From Syntrophomonadaceae bacterium (GTDB lineage Bacteria; Bacillota; DSM-12270; Thermacetogeniales; Thermacetogeniaceae), in contig DUMY01000086.1 of the NCBI GenBank assembly GCA_012839645.1, positions 1 through 44,869 on the forward strand: 44,869 bases of DNA. Reading direction: 5' to 3'. Both the position numbers and the translations under genes were made by a program. Within the stretch, counting starts at the first letter, position 1; each line of letters opens with the position of its first letter. Positions 16,609-26,578 of this stretch are shown here, piece after piece. Below the pieces are notes generated by a model. The model was not told where the DNA came from and did no database searches. It saw only the letters and a list, made by a program, of their open reading frames with translations.

Positions 16609-18684
16609 TTAAATTTTTAAACCATATGATAACGATGGGAAACGAAAATAAATCTCTTCCCACAACTCATTATCATTTTGCAATGGTTGTGTTTTTTTAA
16701 CAATATTTTTTATTTTTAAAAATTGTGAAGCATCTCTAAAAACATCAACTACACGAAAATCTGAATAACCATGCTGCTTTGTTCCTAACATCTTACCGGG
16801 TCCTCTTAAAGCAAGGTCTTTTTCAGCAACCTGGAAGCCATCATGATTTTGGATAAGTATTTTGATTCGTTCCCTCGCTTCTTCTGTCTTGGGATTGCCG
16901 ATTAAAACACAGTAGCTTTCCTGGTTTCCCCTTCCTACACGCCCTCTCAATTGATGCTGCTGGGCTAGACCAAACCGTTCTGCTCCCTCAATAATAATTA
17001 TGCTTGCATTGGGGACATCAATCCCCACCTCAATAACCGAAGTGGCTACTAATAGGTCAATAATTCCTTTCCTAAAAGCATTCATTACTCTTTCTTTTTC
17101 ATCAAGTTTCAGCCTTCCATGGATCAGAGAAACATTAAAATCTGAAAATTCCTGGCTCAGCTCCTTATAGCGCATTGCTGCTGCCTCTACATCTAGGTGA
17201 TCTGATTCATCGATCAAAGGGCAAATCACATACGCTTGGCGACCAGCTTCTAATTCTTTTTTGACAAAACGATAAACCCTGTTTTTTTTGGAAGAGGGCA
17301 TAAAATAAGTTTTTACTCGCTTTCTTCCCGGGGGGAGTTCATCGATCACTGACAGATCCAGATCACCATAAACAGTCAGTGTTAGGCTGCGCGGAATGGG
17401 AGTTGCGGTCATGATTAAAACATCCGGGGAGGTGGCTTTAGACAGCAGCAGATGGCGCTGTTGAACCCCAAACCTGTGTTGTTCATCGATCACCACTAAT
17501 CCGAGGTTGGCAAAAGCAACTTCCTCTTCAAGCAGGGCATGAGTACCAATAATAATATCTGTTGTGCCTTTTTGCAGGTATTCCAAACACTGTTCCCTTT
17601 CCTTTTTCCCCAGAGAGCCTGTAAGGAAATCCACACGGACACCTAACTGTGCTACAAGCCTGTTGATACCTAAAAAGTGTTGTTCCGCAAGGACCTCTGT
17701 CGGAGCCATGAGAACACCCTGGTAACCCGCTGCAACAGCATATAAAAGAGCGTAAAGCGCTACAACTGTTTTACCACATCCTACATCCCCCTGCAGGAGG
17801 CGGTACATCCTTCGTGCACTGGAAAGATCCCTTTTAATTTCGGTAACCGCCTGCTGCTGTGCCCGGGTAAGGGTGTACGGCAGTGAAGCAACAAAATCCT
17901 CCGGCAGACTGCTTTTAGGAAGGCGTACCACCCCATCCTTTCTGATATGCTGCTGAATATTTGATAAACCTGTTTCAAAAAGAAACAGTTCTTCAAAAAC
18001 CAGGCGGTCCCGGGCCAATTTTAGGCTATCAAAATCCACAGGAAAATGGATCTGTTTTAACGCCTGGGAAAGGGGAATCAACCTCAACTCACTTCTCAGT
18101 TCCGGAGGTAGAAGATCCTTGACTCTGTTAGCATAGGAACTGATACACCGATACATAATGCGCCTCAAAGAACGTTGGCTCAAATTCTCGGTAGTCCCAT
18201 AAATGGGTGCAATACACCCTACATGAACCGGGTTTTTGAAATTACCCACCGCATAATCAATAACTGAAACCTCATACCCGTAAAGGTTTCGCTCCACCTT
18301 TCCAGTAACAGTAATAGGCAGCCCCTTGCGTAAAGACCTTTTCATAAACGGCTGGTTGAACCAAAGAGCTGTACAGCTTCCAAAATTACCGCACACTGAG
18401 ACCCTCAGCAGTGTTAGATTACGCCGTGGTTTAATCTCCTCAATATTTTCTATTCTACCTTGTACAGTAACCACATCACCTGATTCCACATCATCAAGGG
18501 TTCCTCTGACGCGGCGGTCCTCATAGCGTTTTGGAAGATAGTATAATAGATCAAATAGATTAAAAATCCCTATCTTATGAAAAAGCCGAGCTCTTTTCTC
18601 ACCTATTCTCGGCAGAGCAGTTATTTTTATCTCTGCCAGTTGTTTCCCGGTTAACAGCATCTTTCCGCTGATTATTCCGTTCAC
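16609..18684 (-). CDS. recG: ATP-dependent DNA helicase RecG
   Basis: 691 aa; LLQGDVGCGKTVVALYA, VIDEQHRFGVQQR, ATPIPRSL, QLRGRVGRG. Confidence 0.97.
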   Translation of the reverse strand: MNGIISGKMLLTGKQLAEIKITALPRIGEKRARLFHKIGIFNLFDLLYYLPKRYEDRRVRGTLDDVESGDVVTVQGRIENIEEIKPRRNLTLLRVSVCGNFGSCTALWFNQPFMKRSLRKGLPITVTGKVERNLYGYEVSVIDYAVGNFKNPVHVGCIAPIYGTTENLSQRSLRRIMYRCISSYANRVKDLLPPELRSELRLIPLSQALKQIHFPVDFDSLKLARDRLVFEELFLFETGLSNIQQHIRKDGVVRLPKSSLPEDFVASLPYTLTRAQQQAVTEIKRDLSSARRMYRLLQGDVGCGKTVVALYALLYAVAAGYQGVLMAPTEVLAEQHFLGINRLVAQLGVRVDFLTGSLGKKEREQCLEYLQKGTTDIIIGTHALLEEEVAFANLGLVVIDEQHRFGVQQRHLLLSKATSPDVLIMTATPIPRSLTLTVYGDLDLSVIDELPPGRKRVKTYFMPSSKKNRVYRFVKKELEAGRQAYVICPLIDESDHLDVEAAAMRYKELSQEFSDFNVSLIHGRLKLDEKERVMNAFRKGIIDLLVATSVIEVGIDVPNASIIIIEGAERFGLAQQHQLRGRVGRGNQESYCVLIGNPKTEEARERIKILIQNHDGFQVAEKDLALRGPGKMLGTKQHGYSDFRVVDVFRDASQFLKIKNIVKKTQPLQNDNELWEEIYFRFPSLSYGLKI

Positions 18685-18686
18685 TC

Positions 18687-20312
18687 CTATTCCACACTGA
18701 TCAGGAAATAATAAACAGGTTGGTCGCCCGGGTGGGTATCCACCTCTAGCTCTGGATAAGTAACCTTTATTTGTTTAAGGATTCCTTCCACTGTTTCCGA
18801 TGTGACACCCTCACCCGAATAAATGGTTACCAATTCGTCCTCATCATCCACCATCTTCTCCAGCAGAGCAAGTACAACATCCTGTTGTGATGAACCAGTT
18901 GCTGCAATTTCCCCTTGGTATATTCCGATTAATTCATTTTCTTTGATCTCTTGATCGCCCAACACAGCGTCCCGTACAGCATAGGTTACTTCCCCTGCCT
19001 TTATCTCCTCTAACTGTTGACACATTCTTTCACTGTTTTCTTCAAGTGTCATTGAATCATTAAAAACTAAAAGGGCACTGATCCCTGCAGGGATATTTTT
19101 GGAGGGAATCACCTCTATAGGACGGTCTACAAGCTGTTGGGCCTGTTTGGCTGCAAGAATTAAATTTTTATTGTTAGGCAAGAACAGTATCTGTCGGGCA
19201 GGCGTCTCTTCGATGGCTCGTATGAACTCCTCCACCGGGGGATTCATTGTTTGACCGCCTTCGATCACTTGACTGGCACCCAAATTGTAAAATAACTGTT
19301 TAATACCCTCCCCTGCTCCAACTGTTACTATACCGATCTCTTCTGTCTTACCAGTTTCATCAACAGTATCGACAGTAACGTCAGCTGTATCCCGTTGGTC
19401 ATGCATGTTGTCGATCTTGATATCATGGAGAGTACCATGCTGCTGACAGTACTCTAAAACCATACCTGGTTTGTTGGTATGAATATGAATTTTCATAAAA
19501 GTGCCGGCATTACCTGTTACTATACTTCCTCCAAGATCATTTAAGTGTTCCTTAATATCTGTTTCCAAATAGGAATCAGCATTGAGAAGGAATTCTGTAC
19601 AGTACATATAAGTCAAATCTTGTTCCAGGCTGTCCTCCGGTAATGATGTAATTCCTATAGAAGGCTGTAATGCTGGTGTCTGTACTGTATAAGCGCCGTT
19701 GCTTAGAGCATTCAGCCCTCCCTCAAGAATAACCAGAAGACCTTTCCCCCCGGCATCAACAACCCCTGCTTTTTTTAAAACCGGAAGCATCTCCGGGGTC
19801 TGTTCTAAGGTTTCATAGCCCTTGTATATGGCTTGCTCCAGTACCTTTTCGAGGTTAGAGTTTAGAGAAGCTGCTTCCTTTATTTCACGGGCAAGGCTCT
19901 TCGCTACAGTCAACATGGTGCCTTCAACAGGTTTAATAACTGCACGGTAAGCACTGGCTACGGCAGTATGCCAGGCACCGGCAAAATCTTGCACAGTTAC
20001 ATTCTCTTTCCCTTTCAGGCCATCTGTAAGGCCTCGAATCAACTGTGACAAAATCACACCCGAATTACCCCGGGCACCCATTAGAGAACCACGGGCAACG
20101 GCATCTCCTACATCCTCAACGTTAGGAGAGGTTGTTTTTTCCAATTCTTTGACTGCAGCAGCCATTGTTAGGTACATATTCCGGCCTGTATCACCATCGG
20201 GAACAGGAAAAACATTGAGCATATCTATCTCCTGCTGGCGTTCTTCAATGGCTTCCAATCCACCAAAGAAAAGGCACCTTACCTGCTCCCCGGTTACAAT
20301 ACACTGCTCCAA
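18687..20312 (-). CDS. DAK2/DegV domain protein (fatty acid kinase FakA/YloV family)
   Basis: 541 aa; LNVFPVPDGDTGRNMYLTM, GSLMGARGNSGVILSQLIRG. Confidence 0.94.
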   Translation of the reverse strand: MEQCIVTGEQVRCLFFGGLEAIEERQQEIDMLNVFPVPDGDTGRNMYLTMAAAVKELEKTTSPNVEDVGDAVARGSLMGARGNSGVILSQLIRGLTDGLKGKENVTVQDFAGAWHTAVASAYRAVIKPVEGTMLTVAKSLAREIKEAASLNSNLEKVLEQAIYKGYETLEQTPEMLPVLKKAGVVDAGGKGLLVILEGGLNALSNGAYTVQTPALQPSIGITSLPEDSLEQDLTYMYCTEFLLNADSYLETDIKEHLNDLGGSIVTGNAGTFMKIHIHTNKPGMVLEYCQQHGTLHDIKIDNMHDQRDTADVTVDTVDETGKTEEIGIVTVGAGEGIKQLFYNLGASQVIEGGQTMNPPVEEFIRAIEETPARQILFLPNNKNLILAAKQAQQLVDRPIEVIPSKNIPAGISALLVFNDSMTLEENSERMCQQLEEIKAGEVTYAVRDAVLGDQEIKENELIGIYQGEIAATGSSQQDVVLALLEKMVDDEDELVTIYSGEGVTSETVEGILKQIKVTYPELEVDTHPGDQPVYYFLISVE

Positions 20313-20331
20313 TCCAGCTCCCCCTCATCAT

Positions 20332-20706
20332 TTACTTAAAAACTCGTACACCCATAACGTTAACATTTACTTCTACAGCACGAAGTCCTGTCATATTTGC
20401 GATTTCGTAACTGACAGTTTCCATAACATTATGGGCAACCTGTGCAATATTAACTCCATAACACATCACAACCCAGAGATCAATTTTAACATCTGACCCC
20501 TCCTGATTTACCTCCACTCCTCTACTTAAAGCATCCCCTCCTAGAATTTCTGAGACACCCTGGCGCAGTCCGCGGGGTACCATCCCCACAATGCCAAAAC
20601 AGCGAACTGCCGCTGCACCGGCGATAGTTGCCAGCGCCTCAGGGGTGATCTCAATCTTACCGTAATCCGTCTGACGGCTGTCACTCATGGTATCTACCCC
20701 TTGCAT
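20332..20706 (-). CDS. Asp23/Gls24 family protein (start probably 20688)
   Basis: GKIEITPEALATIAGAAAVRCFGIVGM; adjacent to the DAK gene as in many Firmicutes. Confidence 0.92.
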   Translation of the reverse strand: MQGVDTMSDSRQTDYGKIEITPEALATIAGAAAVRCFGIVGMVPRGLRQGVSEILGGDALSRGVEVNQEGSDVKIDLWVVMCYGVNIAQVAHNVMETVSYEIANMTGLRAVEVNVNVMGVRVFK

Positions 20707-20745
20707 ACCCTTACGGGTACTGTTATTGCGACCAAATTACATTAT

Positions 20746-20774
20746 ACTATATGTTGCTACTTTGCGTGTGTCAA
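20746..20774 (-). promoter_or_regulatory. Sigma-A promoter of asp23-fakA-recG
   Basis: Minus strand TTGACA-17 nt-TATAGT. Confidence 0.65.
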
Positions 20775-20804
20775 TTCTCATTAAAGCAAGCCTAGCAACA
20801 GCAC

Positions 20805-20833
20805 TTGTCACAGATGTACTATTTTGTTAGAAT
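20805..20833 (+). promoter_or_regulatory. Sigma-A promoter of rpmB
   Basis: ttgtca-17 nt-tagaat, divergent from the asp23 promoter. Confidence 0.65.
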
Positions 20834-20860
20834 AGGTTCTGTGAGAAAGGAGGATGCACG

Positions 20861-21049
20861 ATGGCAAAGTGCGCAGTTTGCGGTAAGGGAAACCACGTTG
20901 GCAGGCAAGTAAGCCACTCCCATGTCCGCACCAAAAAAGTTTGGGCACCCAATCTACAGCGTGTAAAAACAATAGTCGACGGGAAACCCGTACGCATGTA
21001 TGTTTGCACCCGCTGCCTCAAGGCAGGTAAAGTGGAGCGTGCCTTGTAA
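20861..21049 (+). CDS. rpmB: 50S ribosomal protein L28, Zn-binding form
   Basis: 62 aa; [21 protein letters not shown]...[10 protein letters not shown]. Confidence 0.97.
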   Translation: MAKCAVCGKGNHVGRQVSHSHVRTKKVWAPNLQRVKTIVDGKPVRMYVCTRCLKAGKVERAL

Positions 21050-21123
21050 AAACAGTTAACCCAGCTAAACGCAGTCTGGCAATGCCACAAATAAATATCC
21101 CCACATGTGTTTGATTGAAAGTC

Positions 21124-21160
21124 ACCTGTGCCTGTACAAATAAAACATGCACAGGTTTCT
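21124..21160. terminator. Hairpin between convergent rpmB and ribH
   Basis: acctgtgc-17 nt-gcacaggt followed by ttctattt. Confidence 0.5.
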
Positions 21161-21162
21161 AT

Positions 21163-21630
21163 TTACCCTTCTAATTCCGTGAAAAGGTTTATCATTTCCA
21201 AAGCAGATAATGCTGCATCAGCACCCTTATTTCCCGCCTTTGTTCCAGCCCGCTCAATGGCCTGCTCCAGAGTATCTGCAGTGATCACACCAAAAATAAC
21301 CGGTATTCCCGCTGCAAGACCAACCTGAGCAATTCCCTTGGCAACCTCACTGGCTACATAATCAAAATGAGGGGTAGCTCCCCGGATCACCGCCCCAAGA
21401 CAGATAACACCGTCATATCCACGCCCAACCATTTTTTGAGCTGTTAATGGAATCTCAAAAGCCCCGGGAACCCAGGCCACATCAACTGCATCTTCACTGA
21501 CACCATGCCGCACAAGCATATCCAGGGCACCACCTAAAAGCTTATTGGTGATAAATTCATTGAACCTGGCTACTACGATACCAAAGCGCAGTCCCTCACC
21601 TTGTAATTTTCCCTCAAAATAATTCGGCAA
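21163..21630 (-). CDS. ribH: 6,7-dimethyl-8-ribityllumazine synthase
   Basis: 155 aa; [43 protein letters not shown]. Confidence 0.97.
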   Translation of the reverse strand: MPNYFEGKLQGEGLRFGIVVARFNEFITNKLLGGALDMLVRHGVSEDAVDVAWVPGAFEIPLTAQKMVGRGYDGVICLGAVIRGATPHFDYVASEVAKGIAQVGLAAGIPVIFGVITADTLEQAIERAGTKAGNKGADAALSALEMINLFTELEG

Positions 21631-21645
21631 TTTTTAAACTCCTTT

Positions 21646-22881
21646 CTATTTATTAAGGGCAAGAAAATGCCCCATCTTTTCCTTTTTTGTCTTTAAATAA
21701 TATTGGTTTTCAGCCCGCGGAGGCATTTCAATGGGTACTCTCTCCACAACATCGAGTCCGTACCCCTGTAAGCCTGCAATTTTACGGGGATTATTGGTGA
21801 GCAGCCGAATTTTTCTTACACCTAAATCCACCAGGATCTGTGCCCCGAACCCGTAGTCTCGCAGGTCTGCGGGAAATCCAAGGATTTCATTGGCTTCAAC
21901 TGTATCCTTTCCTTCATCCTGGAGTCTGTAGGCACGAACTTTATTTAATAGACCGATTCCCCTACCCTCCTGCCGCATATATAACAGAACTCCTCTTCCC
22001 TCAGCAGAAATCATCTGAAGCGCTTGTGCCAGTTGTTCCCCGCAGTCACAACGCAGGGAACCGAAAACATCACCCGTCAGGCACTCGGAGTGTACTCTGG
22101 TTAGAACAGGTTCCCCATCCTTTATATCTCCCTTAACAAGAGCGATGTGGCAGTTGTGGTCAAGGATCGTTTCGTAAGCTACAGCTGTAAACTCCCCGTA
22201 CTTTGTTGGCAGGTGAACTGTAGTTACTTGACGGATCAGTTTTTCTGTATGGCGGCGATACTTGATCAGATCAGCCACAGTAATAATCTTTAAATTGTGC
22301 TTCCTTGCAAACTGGAAAAGCTCAGGGGTACGAGCCATTGTCCCATCATCATTCATGATCTCACAGCAAACACCGGCTGGATAAAGCCCAGCCAAACGAG
22401 CCAGGTCAACAGTAGCCTCAGTATGGCCCGCTCTACGCAGTACCCCACCCTCTTTCGCCCGCAAGGGAAAGATATGACCAGGTCGCCTAAGATCTTGGGG
22501 CCTGGTTTTGGGATCAACCAATGCCATAACTGTTGCAGCACGTTCAAAAGCAGAGATGCCTGTTGTTGTAGAAGAGGCATCAACAGATACTGTAAAGGCT
22601 GTTTCCATGCTGTCCGTATTGTGAGCAACCATCTGCTCTAGCTCCAACTCATCCAGACGCTCTCCAGTCAAGGGGGCACAGATAAGACCGCGAGCATAAG
22701 TTGCCATGAAATTGATGTCCTCAGGTGTCACCTTCTCTACAGCGATGATCAGATCGCCTTCATTTTCCCGATCCTCATCATCAACTACAACAACCATCCG
22801 ACCCGCAGCTATCTCGGCTATGGCTTCTTCAATGGTGTTAAACTGTTCCTGCTCCTGCATTGATTTGGCTCCTTTCATCAT
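21646..22881 (-). CDS. ribBA: Bifunctional DHBP synthase/GTP cyclohydrolase II
   Basis: 411 aa; [45 protein letters not shown]. Confidence 0.96.
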   Translation of the reverse strand: MMKGAKSMQEQEQFNTIEEAIAEIAAGRMVVVVDDEDRENEGDLIIAVEKVTPEDINFMATYARGLICAPLTGERLDELELEQMVAHNTDSMETAFTVSVDASSTTTGISAFERAATVMALVDPKTRPQDLRRPGHIFPLRAKEGGVLRRAGHTEATVDLARLAGLYPAGVCCEIMNDDGTMARTPELFQFARKHNLKIITVADLIKYRRHTEKLIRQVTTVHLPTKYGEFTAVAYETILDHNCHIALVKGDIKDGEPVLTRVHSECLTGDVFGSLRCDCGEQLAQALQMISAEGRGVLLYMRQEGRGIGLLNKVRAYRLQDEGKDTVEANEILGFPADLRDYGFGAQILVDLGVRKIRLLTNNPRKIAGLQGYGLDVVERVPIEMPPRAENQYYLKTKKEKMGHFLALNK

Positions 22882-23522
22882 TAGATAAATCCATGTTCAG
22901 CCAAAAACTCCATAGAAACCCCTTCACCACCATCCTTTTTCTCCAGAAGATAACTAACATATTTACCCAAGATATCGGCTTCAATATTTATCAAATCACC
23001 CGCCTTTTTCAACCCCAGCGTTGTTTCCTCCAGGGTATGCGGGATCAGGCTCACCTTCAAGGAACTGCTCTGCAGGTCAGCAACAGTAAGACTGGCACCA
23101 TCAAGAGTTATCGATCCTTGAGGGATCAGGTATGGCTCAAGATCAGGTGGTGTCTCTATCCACATCTCAGTAGCAATTCCCCGCTGCTGAACCTTAGTGA
23201 TCTTCCCTACCGCATCCACATGCCCGGTGACAAAATGACCACCAACCCTGCCTCCTACTTTTAATGACCTTTCCAGATTGACCTGGTCCCCTTCAGTCAA
23301 AAACCCCAAATTTGTTTTATCAAGAGTTTCTGCCATTACATCCGCAGAGAATGTTCTGTTATTGCAGCCAGTCACTGTGAGGCAAACCCCATTAATCGCC
23401 ACACTCTCCCCCAGTTCTAATTCCCTGCAAAACCCAGACTCAATGGTTAAGACAGCAGACACAGGCCCCTTCCTGATACCCAATATAATTCCCTTTTCTT
23501 CTACAAGTCCTGTAAACAACAA
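22881..23522 (-). CDS. ribE: Riboflavin synthase alpha subunit
   Basis: 213 aa; [11 protein letters not shown]; two lumazine-binding repeats; [22 protein letters not shown]. Confidence 0.96.
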   Translation of the reverse strand: MLFTGLVEEKGIILGIRKGPVSAVLTIESGFCRELELGESVAINGVCLTVTGCNNRTFSADVMAETLDKTNLGFLTEGDQVNLERSLKVGGRVGGHFVTGHVDAVGKITKVQQRGIATEMWIETPPDLEPYLIPQGSITLDGASLTVADLQSSSLKVSLIPHTLEETTLGLKKAGDLINIEADILGKYVSYLLEKKDGGEGVSMEFLAEHGFI

Positions 23523-23563
23523 AACTCACCTCCAAGCAGTGGACAGAGATCACGGGGACGATT

Positions 23564-23596
23564 CGGCCTCCGTCTTCCGGCCTCCGACCTCTATTC
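23564..23596 (-). repeat. GTCGGA-family repeat at the 3' end of ribD
   Basis: Minus strand GGAATAGAGGTCGGAGGCCGGAAGACGGAGGCCGAAT; contains the ribD TAG stop. Confidence 0.5.
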
Positions 23597-24688
23597 CACG
23601 TAGGCGGTAATCATTAGATCTTCCCCTATTTTTTTAACAGATGACCATGCAAAGCGCAGGCAGTCACACAATCGCTCACACCCCATACCACCGAAAACCC
23701 CCGGTGACCCTTGCCCTCCGATAATTAACGGGGCTTGAAAGAAAACAAACTTATCGATGATCCCGGCTTCCAGTGCGGACGCGTTTAAAGTGGATCCCCC
23801 TTCTAGAAGCAGGCTGGTTATCTCTCTTTTGCCCAACTCCTTCACCAACTTCACCAGGTCGACTCTTCCGTTTACAGCTGGCAGATCCCAGATTTTCAGA
23901 CCCATTCTTTCCAGTTGAGCCCTCTTTGCTTCACTGTATCTCCCCTGTACAGCAGCCACAACAGTTGGTACTTCTGAGGTTGTCTTGACTAGTCGTGAGG
24001 CTTCGGGAATTCGCAGAGAGCTGTCAACAATAACTCTAAGGGGTTGTTTATATTCACCCTCCAGCCTCACTGTCAGGAGAGGGTCATCTGCCAGAACCGT
24101 GCCGATCCCTACCATAATGGCGTCATTTGCCGCTCTCATCTGGTGAACCAACAATCTTGCCTCTTCACCTGTAATCCATCTCGAATCACCAGTCCTGGTA
24201 GCAACCTTCCCATCCAATGAGATAGCTGCTTTCAGGGTAATAAAAGGGCTTTTCGTACCTATATACTTGACAAATGACTCGTTTTGTAAGCGGGCCTCCC
24301 TTTCTAGGACGCCCACAATGACCCGGATCCCAGCATCCTTTAATGCCTTAATACCTTTGCCGGAAACCAGGGGATTAGGGTCAGCCATCCCCACCACCAC
24401 CTCATGGATCCCGGCTTCAATAATCGATTTTGTGCACGGCGGGGTTCGCCCATGGTGACAGCAGGGCTCCAGTGTTACATACATTACTGCCCCACAAGCC
24501 TTCTCACCTGCATCCCTAAGAGCATGAATCTCCGCATGAGGAGTACCCACCCTCTGATGATACCCCTCTCCGATTATCCTGCCATTCCGGACTATAACAG
24601 CACCTACCAGGGGATTAGGGCTTGTCTTGCCCCGTCCCAACTCTGCCAGCTGCAGTGCTCTAGCCATAAATCCTTCATGCTTCTTCAT
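23591..24688 (-). CDS. ribD: Bifunctional riboflavin deaminase/reductase RibD
   Basis: 365 aa; TPHAEIHALRDAGEKACGAVMYVTLEPCCHHGRTPPC; C-terminal reductase. Confidence 0.96.
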   Translation of the reverse strand: MKKHEGFMARALQLAELGRGKTSPNPLVGAVIVRNGRIIGEGYHQRVGTPHAEIHALRDAGEKACGAVMYVTLEPCCHHGRTPPCTKSIIEAGIHEVVVGMADPNPLVSGKGIKALKDAGIRVIVGVLEREARLQNESFVKYIGTKSPFITLKAAISLDGKVATRTGDSRWITGEEARLLVHQMRAANDAIMVGIGTVLADDPLLTVRLEGEYKQPLRVIVDSSLRIPEASRLVKTTSEVPTVVAAVQGRYSEAKRAQLERMGLKIWDLPAVNGRVDLVKLVKELGKREITSLLLEGGSTLNASALEAGIIDKFVFFQAPLIIGGQGSPGVFGGMGCERLCDCLRFAWSSVKKIGEDLMITAYVE

Positions 24689-24722
24689 AGACGCGCCTCC
24701 GCTGAACTATATAAATAAATAC

Positions 24723-24751
24723 AAAAACCCGGCAGGAAAGCATCCGGGTTT
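24723..24751 (-). terminator. Expression-platform terminator of the FMN riboswitch
   Basis: Minus strand AAACCCGGATGCTTTCCTGCCGGGTTTTTG. Confidence 0.85.
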
Positions 24752-24779
24752 AATTAAACTCAATAGTTAATGTAGAAGA

Positions 24780-24919
24780 ATTCCCTTCTCTCCTCCAGAC
24801 TTTCACTGTCGGCTCCGGATTTTCACCAGATCAACCATGACACTTACAAATAGTATAAATGCTAGGTTCGCGGGCTTTTACCGCCGGTGTGGATTTTCAC
24901 CATCCCCCGAAGGACCCTC
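24780..24919 (-). ncRNA. FMN riboswitch (RFN element) upstream of ribD
   Basis: Minus strand AGGGTCCTTCGGGGGATGGTGAAAATCCACACCGGCGGTAAAAGCCCGCGA...GGTGAAAATCCGGAGCCGACAGTGAAAGTCTGGA. Confidence 0.96.
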
Positions 24920-24994
24920 CTGACCATATCAAATTATCCAGTAAATTTATTGTACACCTTAAAACCAAACCACGTCAACACCAACGACGTGATC

Positions 24995-25687
24995 CTACTT
25001 TACTTTATGCCACCAACTCCCGGCTGCTGCTTCCGCAGCTACAGCGCGGTAATCTTCCAAAGCTTTAGTCAGATCCTTCTCCTTTAACAGAGCGGAACCG
25101 ATGACAAGGGAATTTGCACCACAATCCACAGCTGCTTTTATGGTTGTGGTATTGATTCCACCATCTACCTGAAGGTCCGCATTCGACCCTGCATTGAGAA
25201 GCATCTTTCTTAACTCCTGAATCTTCCCGCATACAGCCGGGATAAATTCCTGACCACCCCAACCAGGATTGACTGTCATTAGCAAAACAACATCCAAATC
25301 CTGTACAATATACTCCAGAACACCCAGCGGGGTTGCCGGGTTCAAAGCCACCCCTGCTTTTAGCCCCATATCCTTGATTAACTGAACGGAGCGATGCAGA
25401 TGCGTACAGGTCTCGGAGTGAATGGTCAAACTCTTCACACCGGCTTCGGCAAAAGCTTTAAAATAATGTTCTGGGTTTTCTACCATCAGGTGAACATCAA
25501 GGGGAAGAGAAGTAATCTTGCGCAGTGAAGCCACAATCAATGGCCCAAATGTTAGATTTGGAACAAAATTCCCATCCATAATGTCCAGGTGGATGTCATC
25601 GGCCCCCCCACTTTCCAGTTTTTTAATCAGTGCTCCTAGATTGCTGAAATCTGCATTTAAAATAGAGGGGGCAATCTTAATGCTCAT
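24995..25687 (-). CDS. rpe: Ribulose-phosphate 3-epimerase
   Basis: 230 aa; KIAPSILNADFSNLG, HLDIMDGNFVPNLTFGP, VNPGWGGQEFIP. Confidence 0.97.
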   Translation of the reverse strand: MSIKIAPSILNADFSNLGALIKKLESGGADDIHLDIMDGNFVPNLTFGPLIVASLRKITSLPLDVHLMVENPEHYFKAFAEAGVKSLTIHSETCTHLHRSVQLIKDMGLKAGVALNPATPLGVLEYIVQDLDVVLLMTVNPGWGGQEFIPAVCGKIQELRKMLLNAGSNADLQVDGGINTTTIKAAVDCGANSLVIGSALLKEKDLTKALEDYRAVAAEAAAGSWWHKVK

Positions 25688-26556
25688 TAGTAAATTCGCT
25701 CCTTGCTGATAATCTCTTGTAGAAACTGCTTGTAGTCATTATAACGTGCACTGCTGATCAAGCCCTTGTCCAGAGCATTTTTCACTTCACAGTCAGGTTC
25801 TTCTAGGTGAATACAGTCATAAAAACGACATTGCGAGGCAAACTCATTTATTTCCGGAAAGCAACGGCTTAATTCCACCCTTTCCATTGAGGGCAGTTTT
25901 AAACTGCTGAAACCAGGTGTATCAGCGACGAATCCGTCACATAAGGGGATTAATTCCACATACCTGGTAGTATGTTTTCCTCTTTTCAGCTTCTTGCTTA
26001 TCTCCCCGGTTTCCAAAGACAGATTGGGATCCAGTGAGTTGAGCAGTGTAGACTTACCAACACCTGAGGGACCTGACAGAACCGATATCTTTCCAGCTAT
26101 AACCTGGCGTAATTTTTCCAGACCATATCCATAAAGAGCGGATGTGAAGATAGAATTGTAACCTGCCTTTCGATAAATATCCTCCAGATCTTTTGCCTGT
26201 TCTGGATCAAGCAAGTCTATTTTATTAAAACAGATAACAACACTTAGTTTCTCCAATTCGCATAATACCAAGGAACGGTTAAGAAGCTTGAGATCTGGAT
26301 CCGGATGGGCCAAGGAAACCACCGGAATTACCTGATCAACATTGGCTACAGGAGGGCGAGGTAGAGCGTTTTTTCGCTCTTTAATCTCTTCAATGACCCC
26401 CTCTCCTTTCTCAAGAGGTGTAAAAAGAACTCGGTCACCTGTTAATAGGTCCTGCGCCTGGCGCAGGCGACCACGCCCACGACAACACCAAGTTTCCACA
26501 CCTGACCTAACATAATAGAATCCCCCATAGCCCTTAATGATCAAACCTTCCCTCAC
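25687..26556 (-). CDS. rsgA: Ribosome small subunit-dependent GTPase A
   Basis: 289 aa; circularly permuted GTPase, CFNKIDLL, LSGPSGVGKSTLLNSL, DTPGFSS, Cys/His cluster. Confidence 0.96.
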   Translation of the reverse strand: MREGLIIKGYGGFYYVRSGVETWCCRGRGRLRQAQDLLTGDRVLFTPLEKGEGVIEEIKERKNALPRPPVANVDQVIPVVSLAHPDPDLKLLNRSLVLCELEKLSVVICFNKIDLLDPEQAKDLEDIYRKAGYNSIFTSALYGYGLEKLRQVIAGKISVLSGPSGVGKSTLLNSLDPNLSLETGEISKKLKRGKHTTRYVELIPLCDGFVADTPGFSSLKLPSMERVELSRCFPEINEFASQCRFYDCIHLEEPDCEVKNALDKGLISSARYNDYKQFLQEIISKERIY

Positions 26557-26578
26557 AAACAGCCTCCTTTATCTATCA

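Noticed and set aside
20746-20833. Divergent asp23/rpmB promoters as a novel regulatory switch
   Set aside because: Two ordinary sigma-A promoters with 17-nt spacers; no extra palindrome or overlap that needs explanation.
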